Shown here piece by piece: positions 52,337-61,900 of a stretch of 64,000 nt of DNA. Origin of the DNA: Flavobacteriales bacterium. GTDB taxonomy: Bacteria > Bacteroidota > Bacteroidia > Flavobacteriales_D > Parvicellaceae. The translations under genes were made by a program, and so were the position numbers. The notes beneath the pieces are model-generated. The model did not search any database. It was given only the letters and a program-made list of their open reading frames with translations, and was not told the origin of the DNA. The stretch is from assembly GCA_029251405.1 (NCBI GenBank), contig JAQXDK010000009.1:16168-80167 (forward strand), read 5' to 3'. How positions within the stretch are numbered: position 1 is the stretch's first letter; each line of letters starts with the position of its first letter.

Positions 52337-53029
52337 TTATACAGCGATTAAATTGAGTAGGGAATTAAACAATGGTACACCGTCAGTATTGCCTAATAGC
52401 GGGTCAACGGCTCTTTCTGGGTGAGGCATCATTCCCATTACATTTTGATTCTTGTTGGACACTCCTGCAATGTTATTTAGTGATCCATTTGGGTTTTCGT
52501 CCTGATTTATATTTCCCTGAATATCACAATATTGAAAAAGTACTTGGTCATTATTGAACAGCGATTTTATAACGTTTTCAGAGGCAAAATATCTTCCTTC
52601 ACCATGAGCAATAGGAATCTTGTAAGACTCATTACTATGAAGATTTTGACAAATTGGCGCTTTTAGGGATGCTGGTTTTAAGAACGTGTTTTTACATATA
52701 AATTTTTGGTTATTGTTATGTAAAAGTGTTCCAGGCAAAAGGCCCGCTTCACATAAAATTTGAAATCCATTACAAATTCCTAAAACTAACCCACCATTGT
52801 TTGCGTGATGAACTACTTCTTTCATAATTGGCGAAAACCTAGCAATTGCGCCGGAACGTAAATAATCTCCATAAGAAAAACCTCCGGGCAAAATGATTAA
52901 TTCGCAATTTTGAGTGTCATGATCCTTGTGCCAAAGTTCAACAACTTTTTGATTTAAAATTTTACTTAAGGCATAAATCATGTCATGATTGCAATTAGAT
53001 CCCGGGAAAGTAACAACACCACATTTCAT
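52337..53029 (-). CDS. purQ: Phosphoribosylformylglycinamidine synthase, glutaminase subunit
   Basis: PurQ (230 residues) supplies ammonia from glutamine for the fourth step of purine synthesis. The amidotransferase triad is visible: Cys in LGICNGFQILCEAGLLPG, and His and Glu in MMPHPERAVDP. A stand-alone PurQ implies a short PurL with PurS elsewhere, rather than the single large PurL fusion found in many other Bacteroidota. Confidence 0.95.
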   Translation of the reverse strand: MKCGVVTFPGSNCNHDMIYALSKILNQKVVELWHKDHDTQNCELIILPGGFSYGDYLRSGAIARFSPIMKEVVHHANNGGLVLGICNGFQILCEAGLLPGTLLHNNNQKFICKNTFLKPASLKAPICQNLHSNESYKIPIAHGEGRYFASENVIKSLFNNDQVLFQYCDIQGNINQDENPNGSLNNIAGVSNKNQNVMGMMPHPERAVDPLLGNTDGVPLFNSLLNLIAV

Positions 53030-53079
53030 AAGAATTTATTTTTAATCAAATATAAAAATAAACCCATGAAAGAATATAA

Positions 53080-54045
53080 TTAAATAACATATGTTACTAC
53101 AAAATATCCAAATATACTCGCAACAATATAAGAGGAAACAATCCAGGGCTTTTTTGTGCTTAAAATGGTATTAGAAACAAGTACAGAAAAGGGTATTAAA
53201 ATTCCATATAAAAAAGAGGCGTTGACATTTAAAGTTGTAAGTCTTAATATAAGCTGCAAGACACAACAAAGCAAAAGTGAGATCAAAATCCAAGTGATTT
53301 TTTTATATCTATTACTAGATCTTGAAAAAGAAATAAGTACTGTTTTTGCGCTGATAACTACTCCGGAAACTAATAGGACAACCCAATACCACCATGTGAT
53401 TTTTTTAATACTTATTTCTACGAAATAAGTGTCCTTTAGACTTATTAACCACATATTGTGTTCTGGAAATAATAAATAAAACGTTATAAAATAAACTCCC
53501 ATAAATAGTATTGCTATTATGGGCATTAGATATTCTCTCCATTCAAAGGGTCTAACATAGTATAATGTTATCCAGAGCAAAGGGATAATAAAAAGATTAG
53601 CGCTATAAATAATAGCACTTAAAATTAACCAACATGTTGCATTAAATATTTCTGTTTTACAAGATCGGTTTCTGTAAATCTTTAATAGATTACCCAAAGC
53701 TAAAATCACAAACAGATTAGAAAGGCAAGGCAGTACTGAAAGATGTATTGGAGCTGAAGAAACTGAAAGAAGTAAAAAAATTAAACCTGACAAGTAATTG
53801 GTTCTTTGAAAAAAAATGCTTTTGTTAATGATCTGATTAACTTTTAAAGCTGAAAAAAAAACGACAATAGCATACAACAAATACCAAAAGCTTTTGTGAA
53901 TGTTAAGCTCCCCTAAAGCTTGCCAATTAGTATTGCTGTTGTTTATAAATAAAACATGATTAATAATGCTGCAGATTAAAACCGTTCCGCTTATTGTCAA
54001 AAAGAAAATAGGGTTTTTAGATTTTAAAAAATTTAACATTACCAC
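53080..54045 (-). CDS. DUF6427-like multi-pass membrane protein
   Basis: A 321-residue protein with about nine to ten membrane segments and short loops. It fits the Flavobacteriia family placed between purine/pyrimidine genes (DUF6427, sometimes misnamed a beta-carotene oxygenase). The LLWITLYYVRPFEWREYLMP block, a conserved aromatic-Arg-Glu-Trp segment, supports this. Function unknown. It sits between purQ and a divergent small gene. Confidence 0.6.
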   Translation of the reverse strand: MVMLNFLKSKNPIFFLTISGTVLICSIINHVLFINNSNTNWQALGELNIHKSFWYLLYAIVVFFSALKVNQIINKSIFFQRTNYLSGLIFLLLSVSSAPIHLSVLPCLSNLFVILALGNLLKIYRNRSCKTEIFNATCWLILSAIIYSANLFIIPLLWITLYYVRPFEWREYLMPIIAILFMGVYFITFYLLFPEHNMWLISLKDTYFVEISIKKITWWYWVVLLVSGVVISAKTVLISFSRSSNRYKKITWILISLLLCCVLQLILRLTTLNVNASFLYGILIPFSVLVSNTILSTKKPWIVSSYIVASIFGYFVVTYVI

Positions 54046-54095
54046 AAATTAATCATTAAAGAGTTGAAAAATAGTGGCCAGATTCATTTATTTTA

Positions 54096-54103
54096 TACTT
54101 TTG
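54096..54103 (+). promoter_or_regulatory. Candidate -7 element before DUF6341-like gene
   Basis: TACTTTTG matches TAnnTTTG and lies 13 bases before ATG 54117 in the short divergent gap. A -33 element is not obvious. Confidence 0.4.
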
Positions 54104-54116
54104 AAAAAAAATTATT

Positions 54117-54302
54117 ATGAACTGGCTATTGTACCCTATTAGAGATTTTTTAAAGTGGTTGTTTGAAAACACCTTAGAGCCCTTAGGAAACACCCCTAAT
54201 ACTATTTTTTTCTTTGTTTTTTTAAGTGGTGGTATATATTGGATGTTTGTTCAGAATAAACTGAACAAGAAGGCTGAAAATGATGCTGATCAAATAAAGT
54301 AG
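54117..54302 (+). CDS. DUF6341-like small membrane protein
   Basis: A 61-residue protein, MNWLLYPIRDFLKWLFENTL then EPLGNTPNTIFFFVFLSGGI with YWMFVQNKLNKKAENDADQIK. An amphipathic aromatic start, one membrane helix (about 28-45) and a charged tail. In Flavobacteriia a small DUF6341 gene sits next to DUF6427 and purD, as here, so the identity rests on order and shape more than on sequence. Function unknown. Confidence 0.55.
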   Translation: MNWLLYPIRDFLKWLFENTLEPLGNTPNTIFFFVFLSGGIYWMFVQNKLNKKAENDADQIK

Positions 54303-55583
54303 TTAGCTTTTAGTAGTTACATCTTTTCCTATATCTTTTCTATAGTAGTTATTTTCAAATTGTACTTTTTCAATGCTTGAATAAGAGCCTTTTAATGCTG
54401 TTTCTAGGTTTTTCCCGTAAGATGTAACAGCAATTACTCTTCCGCCAGAAGTTACTGTTTTGTTGTTTTTTATATTCGTTCCTGCATGAAAGACAAGCGT
54501 TTTGGGGTCTAGTTTGTCAATGGTAACTTCTTTTCCTTTTTCGTATTTTTCAGGATATCCCCCAGAAACCATCATTACAGTCGATACAGATCTTAGGTCT
54601 ATTTCTACGTCTCTTTCTGATAAGGTGTTGGTAGCAATTCCGTCAAAAAGCTCTAAAATATCAGATTTTAACCTTGGCATAATAACTTCTGTTTCTGGAT
54701 CGCCAAGCCTGCAGTTGTACTCAATAACATAAGGATCCCCTTTAACAGAAATAAGGCCAAAGAAAATAAATCCTGAATATTCAATGCCTTCCTTTTTTAA
54801 CCCTTTAACTGTTGGTATAATTACTTGATTTTCTACTTTATCTATAAACTCTCGATTAGCAAATGGTACAGGAGATATAGCTCCCATTCCTCCGGTATTT
54901 AATCCAGTATTATTCTCTCCTATTCTTTTGTAGTCTTTTGCTTCTGGTAAAATTTTATAGTTTTTACCGTCTGTAATTATAAATACACTTAGCTCTACTC
55001 CATCTAAAAAATCTTCAATAACTACTGTTTCACTTGCGGCTCCAAATTGACCGCTTAATAGCCTTTTTAAAGCTTTTTTTGCTTTCTGTAAATCGTTTTC
55101 TATTACAACCCCTTTCCCTGATGCTAATCCATCTGCCTTAAGAACATATGGGCTGTCTTTTTGTTCTAAATAAACAAGAGCTTCTTGTATTTGGTGATTT
55201 TTAAAAGATTTAGACTTGGCAGTAGGTATTCTGTGTCTTTTCATAAATGATTTAGAAAAATCTTTACTGCCCTCAATTATAGCGCCTTCTTTCTTTGGGC
55301 CTATTACAGTTACCTTACTAAGTTTTGGGGAAGACTCAAAAAAGTCATGTATTCCGTTTACTAAGGGCTGTTCGGGTCCCACCACAACTACGTTAACTTG
55401 TTTTTGAACACAAAAATTTCCAACTGCCTCAAAATTATTAATGTCCATAGCTATATTTTCTGCTATTTCAGAAGTTCCAGCATTTCCGGGCGCAACATAA
55501 AGCTTTTCCAACTGCGAGCTTTTGGATATCTTCCATGCTAATGCATGTTCTCTGCCACCTGATCCTAACAATAATATTTTCAT
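54303..55583 (-). CDS. purD: Phosphoribosylamine-glycine ligase
   Basis: GAR synthetase of 426 residues, second step of purine synthesis. N domain MKILLLGSGGREHALAWKI, ATP-grasp core with SPYVLKADGLASGKGVVI and VIEDFLDGVELSVFIITDG, YSGFIFFGLI and EYNCRLGDPETEVIMPRL, and the C domain with GGYPEKYEKG. Start ATG at 55583. Its 3' end abuts the small DUF6341-like gene (stop to stop). Confidence 0.97.
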   Translation of the reverse strand: MKILLLGSGGREHALAWKISKSSQLEKLYVAPGNAGTSEIAENIAMDINNFEAVGNFCVQKQVNVVVVGPEQPLVNGIHDFFESSPKLSKVTVIGPKKEGAIIEGSKDFSKSFMKRHRIPTAKSKSFKNHQIQEALVYLEQKDSPYVLKADGLASGKGVVIENDLQKAKKALKRLLSGQFGAASETVVIEDFLDGVELSVFIITDGKNYKILPEAKDYKRIGENNTGLNTGGMGAISPVPFANREFIDKVENQVIIPTVKGLKKEGIEYSGFIFFGLISVKGDPYVIEYNCRLGDPETEVIMPRLKSDILELFDGIATNTLSERDVEIDLRSVSTVMMVSGGYPEKYEKGKEVTIDKLDPKTLVFHAGTNIKNNKTVTSGGRVIAVTSYGKNLETALKGSYSSIEKVQFENNYYRKDIGKDVTTKS

Positions 55584-55667
55584 TCAAATAGTTTTTACAA
55601 ATGAACGTAATTTAAAAGCAGAAAAAGTTTTTTTTTTTTAACAAGTAAGGTTTTATTTTAAACAAAG

Positions 55668-55675
55668 TATATTTG
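55668..55675 (+). promoter_or_regulatory. Candidate -7 element before HMA-domain gene
   Basis: TATATTTG matches TAnnTTTG, 37 bases before ATG 55713, in the gap divergent from purD. No clear -33 element. Confidence 0.45.
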
Positions 55676-55712
55676 TATACATCTTTTTTAACATTAATAT
55701 TAAAAATTCTAT

Positions 55713-56054
55713 ATGAAAATCATAAAAGCCACTTTCGTTATCTTTTTCTTTTGTTCTTTTTCTGTGGCTTACGGCCAAAATAAAAAAACTTCTTTTTTAG
55801 TAAATGGTAAGTGTGAGATGTGCGAAGAAAGGATAGAAAAAGCTTTAGACATAAAAGGTGTAAATTTTGCTTCTTGGAATGTTGAAACAAAAATGTGCAA
55901 TGTTACTTTTAATCAAAAAAAGATAACTGAAAAAGAAATACATAAAATATTAGCTGAAGTAGGTCATGACACTCCACTGTGTAAAGCGTCCGATGAAGCT
56001 TATAACGGGTTACATCGTTGTTGTCATTACACCAGGGTAGATAGTTTAAAATGA
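55713..56054 (+). CDS. Secreted heavy-metal-associated (HMA) domain protein
   Basis: A 113-residue protein: signal peptide (1-21, ...SVAYG), an HMA fold at about 24-88 with the metal pair in NGKCEMCEERI (Cys34, Cys37), and a C-terminal Cys/His-rich tail (Cys90, His101, Cys103, Cys104, His105 in LHRCCHYTR). It should bind Cu(I) or a similar soft metal in the periplasm. Its stop overlaps the receptor start (ATGA), so the two are a coupled unit for metal handling; copper is the usual guess. Confidence 0.87.
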   Translation: MKIIKATFVIFFFCSFSVAYGQNKKTSFLVNGKCEMCEERIEKALDIKGVNFASWNVETKMCNVTFNQKKITEKEIHKILAEVGHDTPLCKASDEAYNGLHRCCHYTRVDSLK

Positions 56055-58333
56055 AAAAAATCTTATGCTTTCTTTTACTTTTTCACCTTTTCAGTATTAA
56101 AGGACAAGAGAGTACAAAAAAATATATTTCAGGACATGTTTTTGAGTTAATTAGTGATGATAGTCTTTCACCTATTCCTGGTGTAAACGTAAGGTATTTA
56201 GGTGCAAATGAAGGAGTCGCTACAGATGCAAATGGCTACTTTAAACTATCAAAAAACAAACAGCAAAAAATACTAATCTTTAGCCACATTGGATATCAAG
56301 TAGATACGCTGAAAGATATTCATAATAAGGACATAAATCTTGTATTAAAAGAAGGTAAAATTTTAAAAGATATAATTGTAGAGTATAAAAAAGGGAGCTA
56401 TACTTTTTCAAAAATAGATCCCAGAAATGCTGTAATAATTGGACAAGATGAGTTGAGAAAAGCTGCTTGCTGCAATTTAGCGGAAAGCTTTGAAACCAAC
56501 CCTTCAATAGATGCAACTTTTACTGATGCGGTTACCGGATCCAAACAAATTCAAATGATGGGGCTTTCAGGAAAATATGTACAAATGCTTTCGGGTAATA
56601 TACCAGTTATAAGAGGTATTTCTACTTTATATGGACTGAAACAAGTTCCGGGTTCTTTTATTCACCAAATAGCAGTTTCTAAAGGTGCTGGATCTGTGTT
56701 AAACGGATACGAAAGCATGATCGGTCAAATTAACATGAATCTCAAGCAACCTGAAAATGCAGAAAAATTACATTTAAATGTTTATTTAAATCAAGGAGGA
56801 AGAACAGAGTACAATGCTTTTTTTTCAAAAGACTTTGGAAAACGTTGGGCAGGTACCTTTTTAGCACACTTTGAAGATCAAAGCAGGATTAATGATAGAA
56901 ATGAGGATGACTTTCTAGACAACCCACTCCATAATGACTACATTTTTTACACTCAATGGAACTATCGCTCCAGGCTATTACATATGGAATTAGGTGGAAA
57001 CGCAGTTTTAAGCCAGCTAAACTCAGGCAAAAGAGTGGAGTGGAACACTTCTGGAAGTACGGTCAATTCTCCAGATTACAGGGTGGATATAGAGAACACA
57101 CAATATAATTTATTTGCTAAAATTGGTTATTTATTTCCGAATAACGACTTTAAAAGCTTAGCGCTTCAACTTAGTTCTACATACAACAACCAAAAGGCTG
57201 AAATTGGTAAAACTATTTATAAAGGAAACCAATTAAGCGGCTATTTGAATCTAATTTACCAACAAAAATTAGGAAAGAATAAAGAGGCTAACTCTTTTAA
57301 GATGGGTTTGAGTTGTCAGTTAGATAGTGTAAATGAAGACTTATATCGCCAATTAGTTTACGACTCTTCTACTTACGGTTTAAACTTTAAATGGCTAGAA
57401 GTAGTTGCTGGAGCGTATGGAGAGTTTAATCATAACACTGAAAAATTTGGGTTAATTGCTGGTTTAAGGTGGGATTACACAACATTTTACAAAAAGTATT
57501 TTATAACACCAAGGCTACATTTAAGATACTCTCCTAACGCTGACTTAGCATTTAAAATTATGGGGGGGAGCGGCCGTAGAACACCTTTCATGTTGATGGA
57601 AAATATGGGGTTTTTAGCGAGTTCCAGAAAATGGAATTTAAACTCTTATGGAATGATTGGTCTTGGGCAAGAATTTTCATGGAATTTTGGTTTGGCTATT
57701 TTAAAAGAGTTTACTCTTTTAAATAGGGATGGTAGTTTAATGGTAGATGCTTATCATACATTTTTTGAAAATCAGTTAGTTGTAGACTTAGATGAGTCAG
57801 CAAGACAAATAGATTTTTATGCGCTGGATGGTCGATCGTTCTCCAATTCGTTTCAGACAGAAATAAATTATAGTATTAATAGAAGGTGGAACTTAAGAAT
57901 GGCGTATCGTTTTTTAGATGTTAAGAAAAAATACCAATCCGGGTTAAAAGAAAAACCATTGCTTTCTAAGCACCGAGGGTTTGTCAATGTCGCTTACTCT
58001 ACCAGAAAGAAAAAAAACAAACAATGGAAATTTGATTTGACAACTCAGTTTATTGGTGGGCAAAGAATTCCAACAACAGCCGATAATGATGCGGGGCTTC
58101 AATTACCAAACAGAAGTGAAAAATACAGTTTAATAAATGGCCAGATAACAAAAGTGTTTAGTAAAAGAATTGATGCCTACATGGGGGTAGAAAATGCTTT
58201 AAATATAAAACAGGACAATCCCATCCTTTCTGCAGAAAACCCGTATGATAAGCATTTTGAAAGCTCTTTGATTTGGGCGCCAATTTTCGGGAGAATGATT
58301 TATTTAGGTTTCCGATTTACCTTACAGGATTAA
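56051..58333 (+). CDS. TonB-dependent receptor coupled to the HMA protein
   Basis: Outer-membrane receptor of 760 residues: signal peptide (1-18), CarboxypepD_reg-like domain (about 22-110: ISGHVFELISDDSLSPIPGVNVRYLG...ILIFSHIGYQVDTL), plug with KAACCNLAESFETNPSIDA and RGISTLYGLKQVPGSFIHQIAVSKGAGSVLNGYESMIGQINM, and barrel. It overlaps the HMA gene by 4 bases. The Cys-Cys in the plug start may contact metal. Likely imports or senses copper or a related metal. The end overlaps the convergent deacetylase by 17 bases. Confidence 0.9.
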   Translation: MKKILCFLLLFHLFSIKGQESTKKYISGHVFELISDDSLSPIPGVNVRYLGANEGVATDANGYFKLSKNKQQKILIFSHIGYQVDTLKDIHNKDINLVLKEGKILKDIIVEYKKGSYTFSKIDPRNAVIIGQDELRKAACCNLAESFETNPSIDATFTDAVTGSKQIQMMGLSGKYVQMLSGNIPVIRGISTLYGLKQVPGSFIHQIAVSKGAGSVLNGYESMIGQINMNLKQPENAEKLHLNVYLNQGGRTEYNAFFSKDFGKRWAGTFLAHFEDQSRINDRNEDDFLDNPLHNDYIFYTQWNYRSRLLHMELGGNAVLSQLNSGKRVEWNTSGSTVNSPDYRVDIENTQYNLFAKIGYLFPNNDFKSLALQLSSTYNNQKAEIGKTIYKGNQLSGYLNLIYQQKLGKNKEANSFKMGLSCQLDSVNEDLYRQLVYDSSTYGLNFKWLEVVAGAYGEFNHNTEKFGLIAGLRWDYTTFYKKYFITPRLHLRYSPNADLAFKIMGGSGRRTPFMLMENMGFLASSRKWNLNSYGMIGLGQEFSWNFGLAILKEFTLLNRDGSLMVDAYHTFFENQLVVDLDESARQIDFYALDGRSFSNSFQTEINYSINRRWNLRMAYRFLDVKKKYQSGLKEKPLLSKHRGFVNVAYSTRKKKNKQWKFDLTTQFIGGQRIPTTADNDAGLQLPNRSEKYSLINGQITKVFSKRIDAYMGVENALNIKQDNPILSAENPYDKHFESSLIWAPIFGRMIYLGFRFTLQD

Positions 58334-58946
58334 ATGGTATGGCTTCAAAAGAGAACCCTTTTTCCTTTAACTTTTTTATTGTTTTAATAAGTACAGAAAG
58401 TGTTTTTTCTTTGGATTTATTATTGTCGTGAAACACGATAATACTTCCGTTTGCAACATTTTTAATAACATTATTTATAACCGCTTTTTCTTCTATTTTT
58501 TCATCAAAATCTCCACTTAAAACATCCCACATTACAAGTTTATATTTTTTTAGAATTTGGTCTAAACTATAAAGATTAAATCTCCCAAAGGGTGGCCTAA
58601 ATAAATTGCTATTTATGTATTCACTTGCATCATTTATATTTCTTAGATAGCTGTTTTTCCTGGTTCTCCATCCATTAACGTGCGTCATGCTATGGTTTCC
58701 TATACTGTGTCCTTTTTTCAATATTTTATCTGCTAATTCGGGATTCTTTTTCACGTTTTTCCCAATACAAAAAAAAGTGGCTCTTACTTTTTCTTGTTCT
58801 AAAATGGTTAAAATACTGTCGGTAACATTTGTGCTCGGTCCGTCGTCAAAAGTTAGAAAAACCTTTTGTTCTTTTTCCGAAAAATTCCAAACTATTTTGG
58901 GGAATAATCTTTTAAAGATAGTCGGTGTTTTGACCCAATAGCGCAT
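58317..58946 (-). CDS. Polysaccharide deacetylase (NodB-type)
   Basis: Carbohydrate esterase 4 family, 209 residues. Metal and base residues: TFDDGPST (Asp34, Asp35) and HSIGNHSMTHV (His85, His89), then FRPPFGRFN and a C-terminal VFHDNN. It removes N-acetyl groups from peptidoglycan or another amino-sugar polymer. No signal peptide is obvious, though the start (MRYWVKTPTIFKRLFPKIVWNF) is amphipathic. Its ATG touches the stop of the DUF2723 gene (1-base overlap), so the two are probably co-transcribed. Confidence 0.9.
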   Translation of the reverse strand: MRYWVKTPTIFKRLFPKIVWNFSEKEQKVFLTFDDGPSTNVTDSILTILEQEKVRATFFCIGKNVKKNPELADKILKKGHSIGNHSMTHVNGWRTRKNSYLRNINDASEYINSNLFRPPFGRFNLYSLDQILKKYKLVMWDVLSGDFDEKIEEKAVINNVIKNVANGSIIVFHDNNKSKEKTLSVLIKTIKKLKEKGFSFEAIPFNPVR

Positions 58947-61900
58947 TAGTTAGCTCCACCACCCCAAAGCTGGGTGTAATAAACAGGAAATTTTTGCTGG
59001 TTACCGAAAAATGCACTTTTTTCTCGGTAATTATTAATGAATATTTCTTTTACCAATGCGCATGTTTCATCATACGAGGTCCCTTTCAAAACTCCTTTAT
59101 TAGCAAAAGAGACTAAGCCGTTTTCGTTGCTGTTATCTGGCTCAAACATTTTATTTCTATCCATTCCATCTAAAGAAGCTTCTCTCAGCATTTCAACATT
59201 AAATAACGCTTTACCTAGCTCATTCCACACATAGTTTAGGTGCTCTTTGTCCATTGACGCAAAATGGTTTAGTCTTTGCAACTGTAAATCAGCTAGAATT
59301 TTCCCCGTCTTATTGCCCTTCAGAGTGTCCCCTGCTTCAAAGTAATTTGAACACAAATAATAACATATATCATCGGCCGGAACCTGTTCGTTTTCTACTG
59401 GCATTTCTTCAAAACATAAATCCAGTACTTCTATAGCTTCATCGTACCTGTTTTCAGCAATTAATTGATCGCTTAATTTCATCATTTGAAGTCTAAGGTT
59501 TTGTACCATTCTCATAGTGTAGTAATCTACCAAGACTCCTTCTCCTTTCATGTTTCCCCAGGTAAAACCAACGGTATCTTTTAAGCCTTCTTTTTTATTT
59601 AAAATATATTCCCCTCGAAGAAGTTGCACCATTTTATCGATGTTATTCCCTCCGCTTCCTCCATATTCAACAGGTGATAGTTTATAGGTAAGTCCTTCCG
59701 AATACATGTATTTCTGTAGTCTTCTATTAGCTTGCATCCCCATAACGCTTGCAAAGTATATCGGCCTGTCCCATTGGTAGTTTGCTAATAAACTAAGTAC
59801 TGCCAAGTCTGCTTTGTATAGCATACTTCCTTTTAATGTCCATTTTAGCACGCTTTTATATTTGGGGTTTTTTAAATCATTAGTATCTATTATTTTGTGT
59901 TTTATAGCATTTTCTTGATTTACCTCTAAATAAAGATTGTTGAAATTAAGAAAGGACTCTTTATTACAAGAAAAACTTTGAAACTTCTTATTTCTATCGT
60001 CGCTAATGAAATCAATGGCTTCTTGTGCAGAATACCATTTTTGAGGCCAACTGCTTATTACTTTATCGCTGGTGCTAACCAATTGGTTAATTTGTGAAAA
60101 AGTATTGTTAGAGCCTGCTTTAGACAATAACTCCTTGGCTTTATTTATGTATGTTTGATCGTTAAATCCCGTTTGAATAGTTGCTAGTGTTCTCTTGCTA
60201 AGTTCCTTTGACTTATAGTTTTTATCGTCTTGTTTTAAGGCCAATGCAACTTCACTTAGCCAATAAGACTGTTGAACTAGTTTTAATAATTCCGAACTAT
60301 TAGTGGTAACTGTAATTTGAGATAAAGAAGCTTTTAATTTACTAAGCTTGTCCTGCACTTTTAACCTTTGAGAATTGGCTTTAAACTTAGTGTTGTCATT
60401 ACTGCTTACAAGAACATAATCTCTACTACCGCTTCTGTAAACGGATTCCCTCATTTTTATAGGCAAAGGATCGGAATCGTAAGCTCTTTTCTTCATTTGG
60501 TTGATGTGCCAGTCCGTACTTAGTAATGACATATTAGCAACTCTAACATCTGTTCTAACCCCTTCTACTTCTTGAATATACCAAAGTGGAAATGTGTCGT
60601 TATCTCCATTTGTGAAAAGAATAGCATTGTAGTCACATGAATTTAAATAATTAGCAGCAAAATCTCTAGCCGTTGAGCGGTTTGACCTGTTGTGATCGTC
60701 CCAATTATTATACGCCAGTGTGCTTGGAACAAATACACCTAGTAGTATAGGAACTATTGGCACTAAAATACTGGTCTTAAATTTATTACCCAGAAAATAC
60801 ATGAACGTGAGTAACATTAAGGATACTGCTGTGATATAGGTAAGGCTAATTCCTAATGTTGTACCATTTCCGGATAATGATTGTATAACTAAGATGGCTA
60901 GACTTCCTCCACCAGCATATGCAGCAACTTTTTTAAGTTGATTTATGTTAGCGTTTCTAGCAAAGTCAAATAAAGCCCATATTCCTAGTCCAATCCATAT
61001 AGAAAAAGCATAAAAAGAAGCTGCGTAAGCATAATCTCTTTCTCTTGGTTCTGCTGGTTTTTGATTTAAATAGATGACAATGGCTATCCCTGTCAGGAAA
61101 AATAAAAGGAAAACCACAAACCAACCCTTGGGACTTTTCAGTAAGTGAAAAATAAATCCAAGTAAGCCCAATATTAACGGCAACATATAATATCGATTGT
61201 ACCCTTTATTAAGTTTAATGTCATCGGAGAGTGTTTCTTGTGGACCTAGCCTAGCATCGTCAATAAAATCAAGACCACTTAACCAATTTCCTTCTAAAAT
61301 TTTTCCTGCGCCACCCGTTAACCCATAACCTTGAATATCATTTTGTCTGCCAGAAAAATTCCACATAAAATATCTCCAATACATCCAGCTCATTTGGTAC
61401 TGAAACATAAATTGAAAATTTTCTGAAAAAGAAGGCAAAAAGAGGCCATCTTTAGAAATATCTGTTGCAATTTCTCTAAAATATTTTCTATTGTTGTCTG
61501 GAACCCCTGCGTTATTTGCGTAGTTCATCAGGGCTTGGTATTGTTGAGACCTATCTGTGTAGGTCTGCTGGAGCATTTTATTTATTTGGCCTAAAGCGGG
61601 AAGAGGCTTGTTGGTGTTTCCCTGATATCCTGACCATACTTTATATTTACTCCCTTCGCCTTGCCTATACATTCTAGGTAGAAGTGTCGTGTATTCTGGC
61701 AGATATTTTTTGTCACCTCTTTTTCCCTTTAAATTGTTTATGTATTCTTTTTTGATTTCGGAGTCAAAGCTTAATACTCTTGGCAGTTGAAGCTGTGAAA
61801 GCTGTTTATTAATAGTGTCGCACTGCTGCTTAAATTCATTTAAACCCCATTCGTTAGTAAATGAAAACTCTTTTTCTATTAAAGAAAATCTAAACTTATT

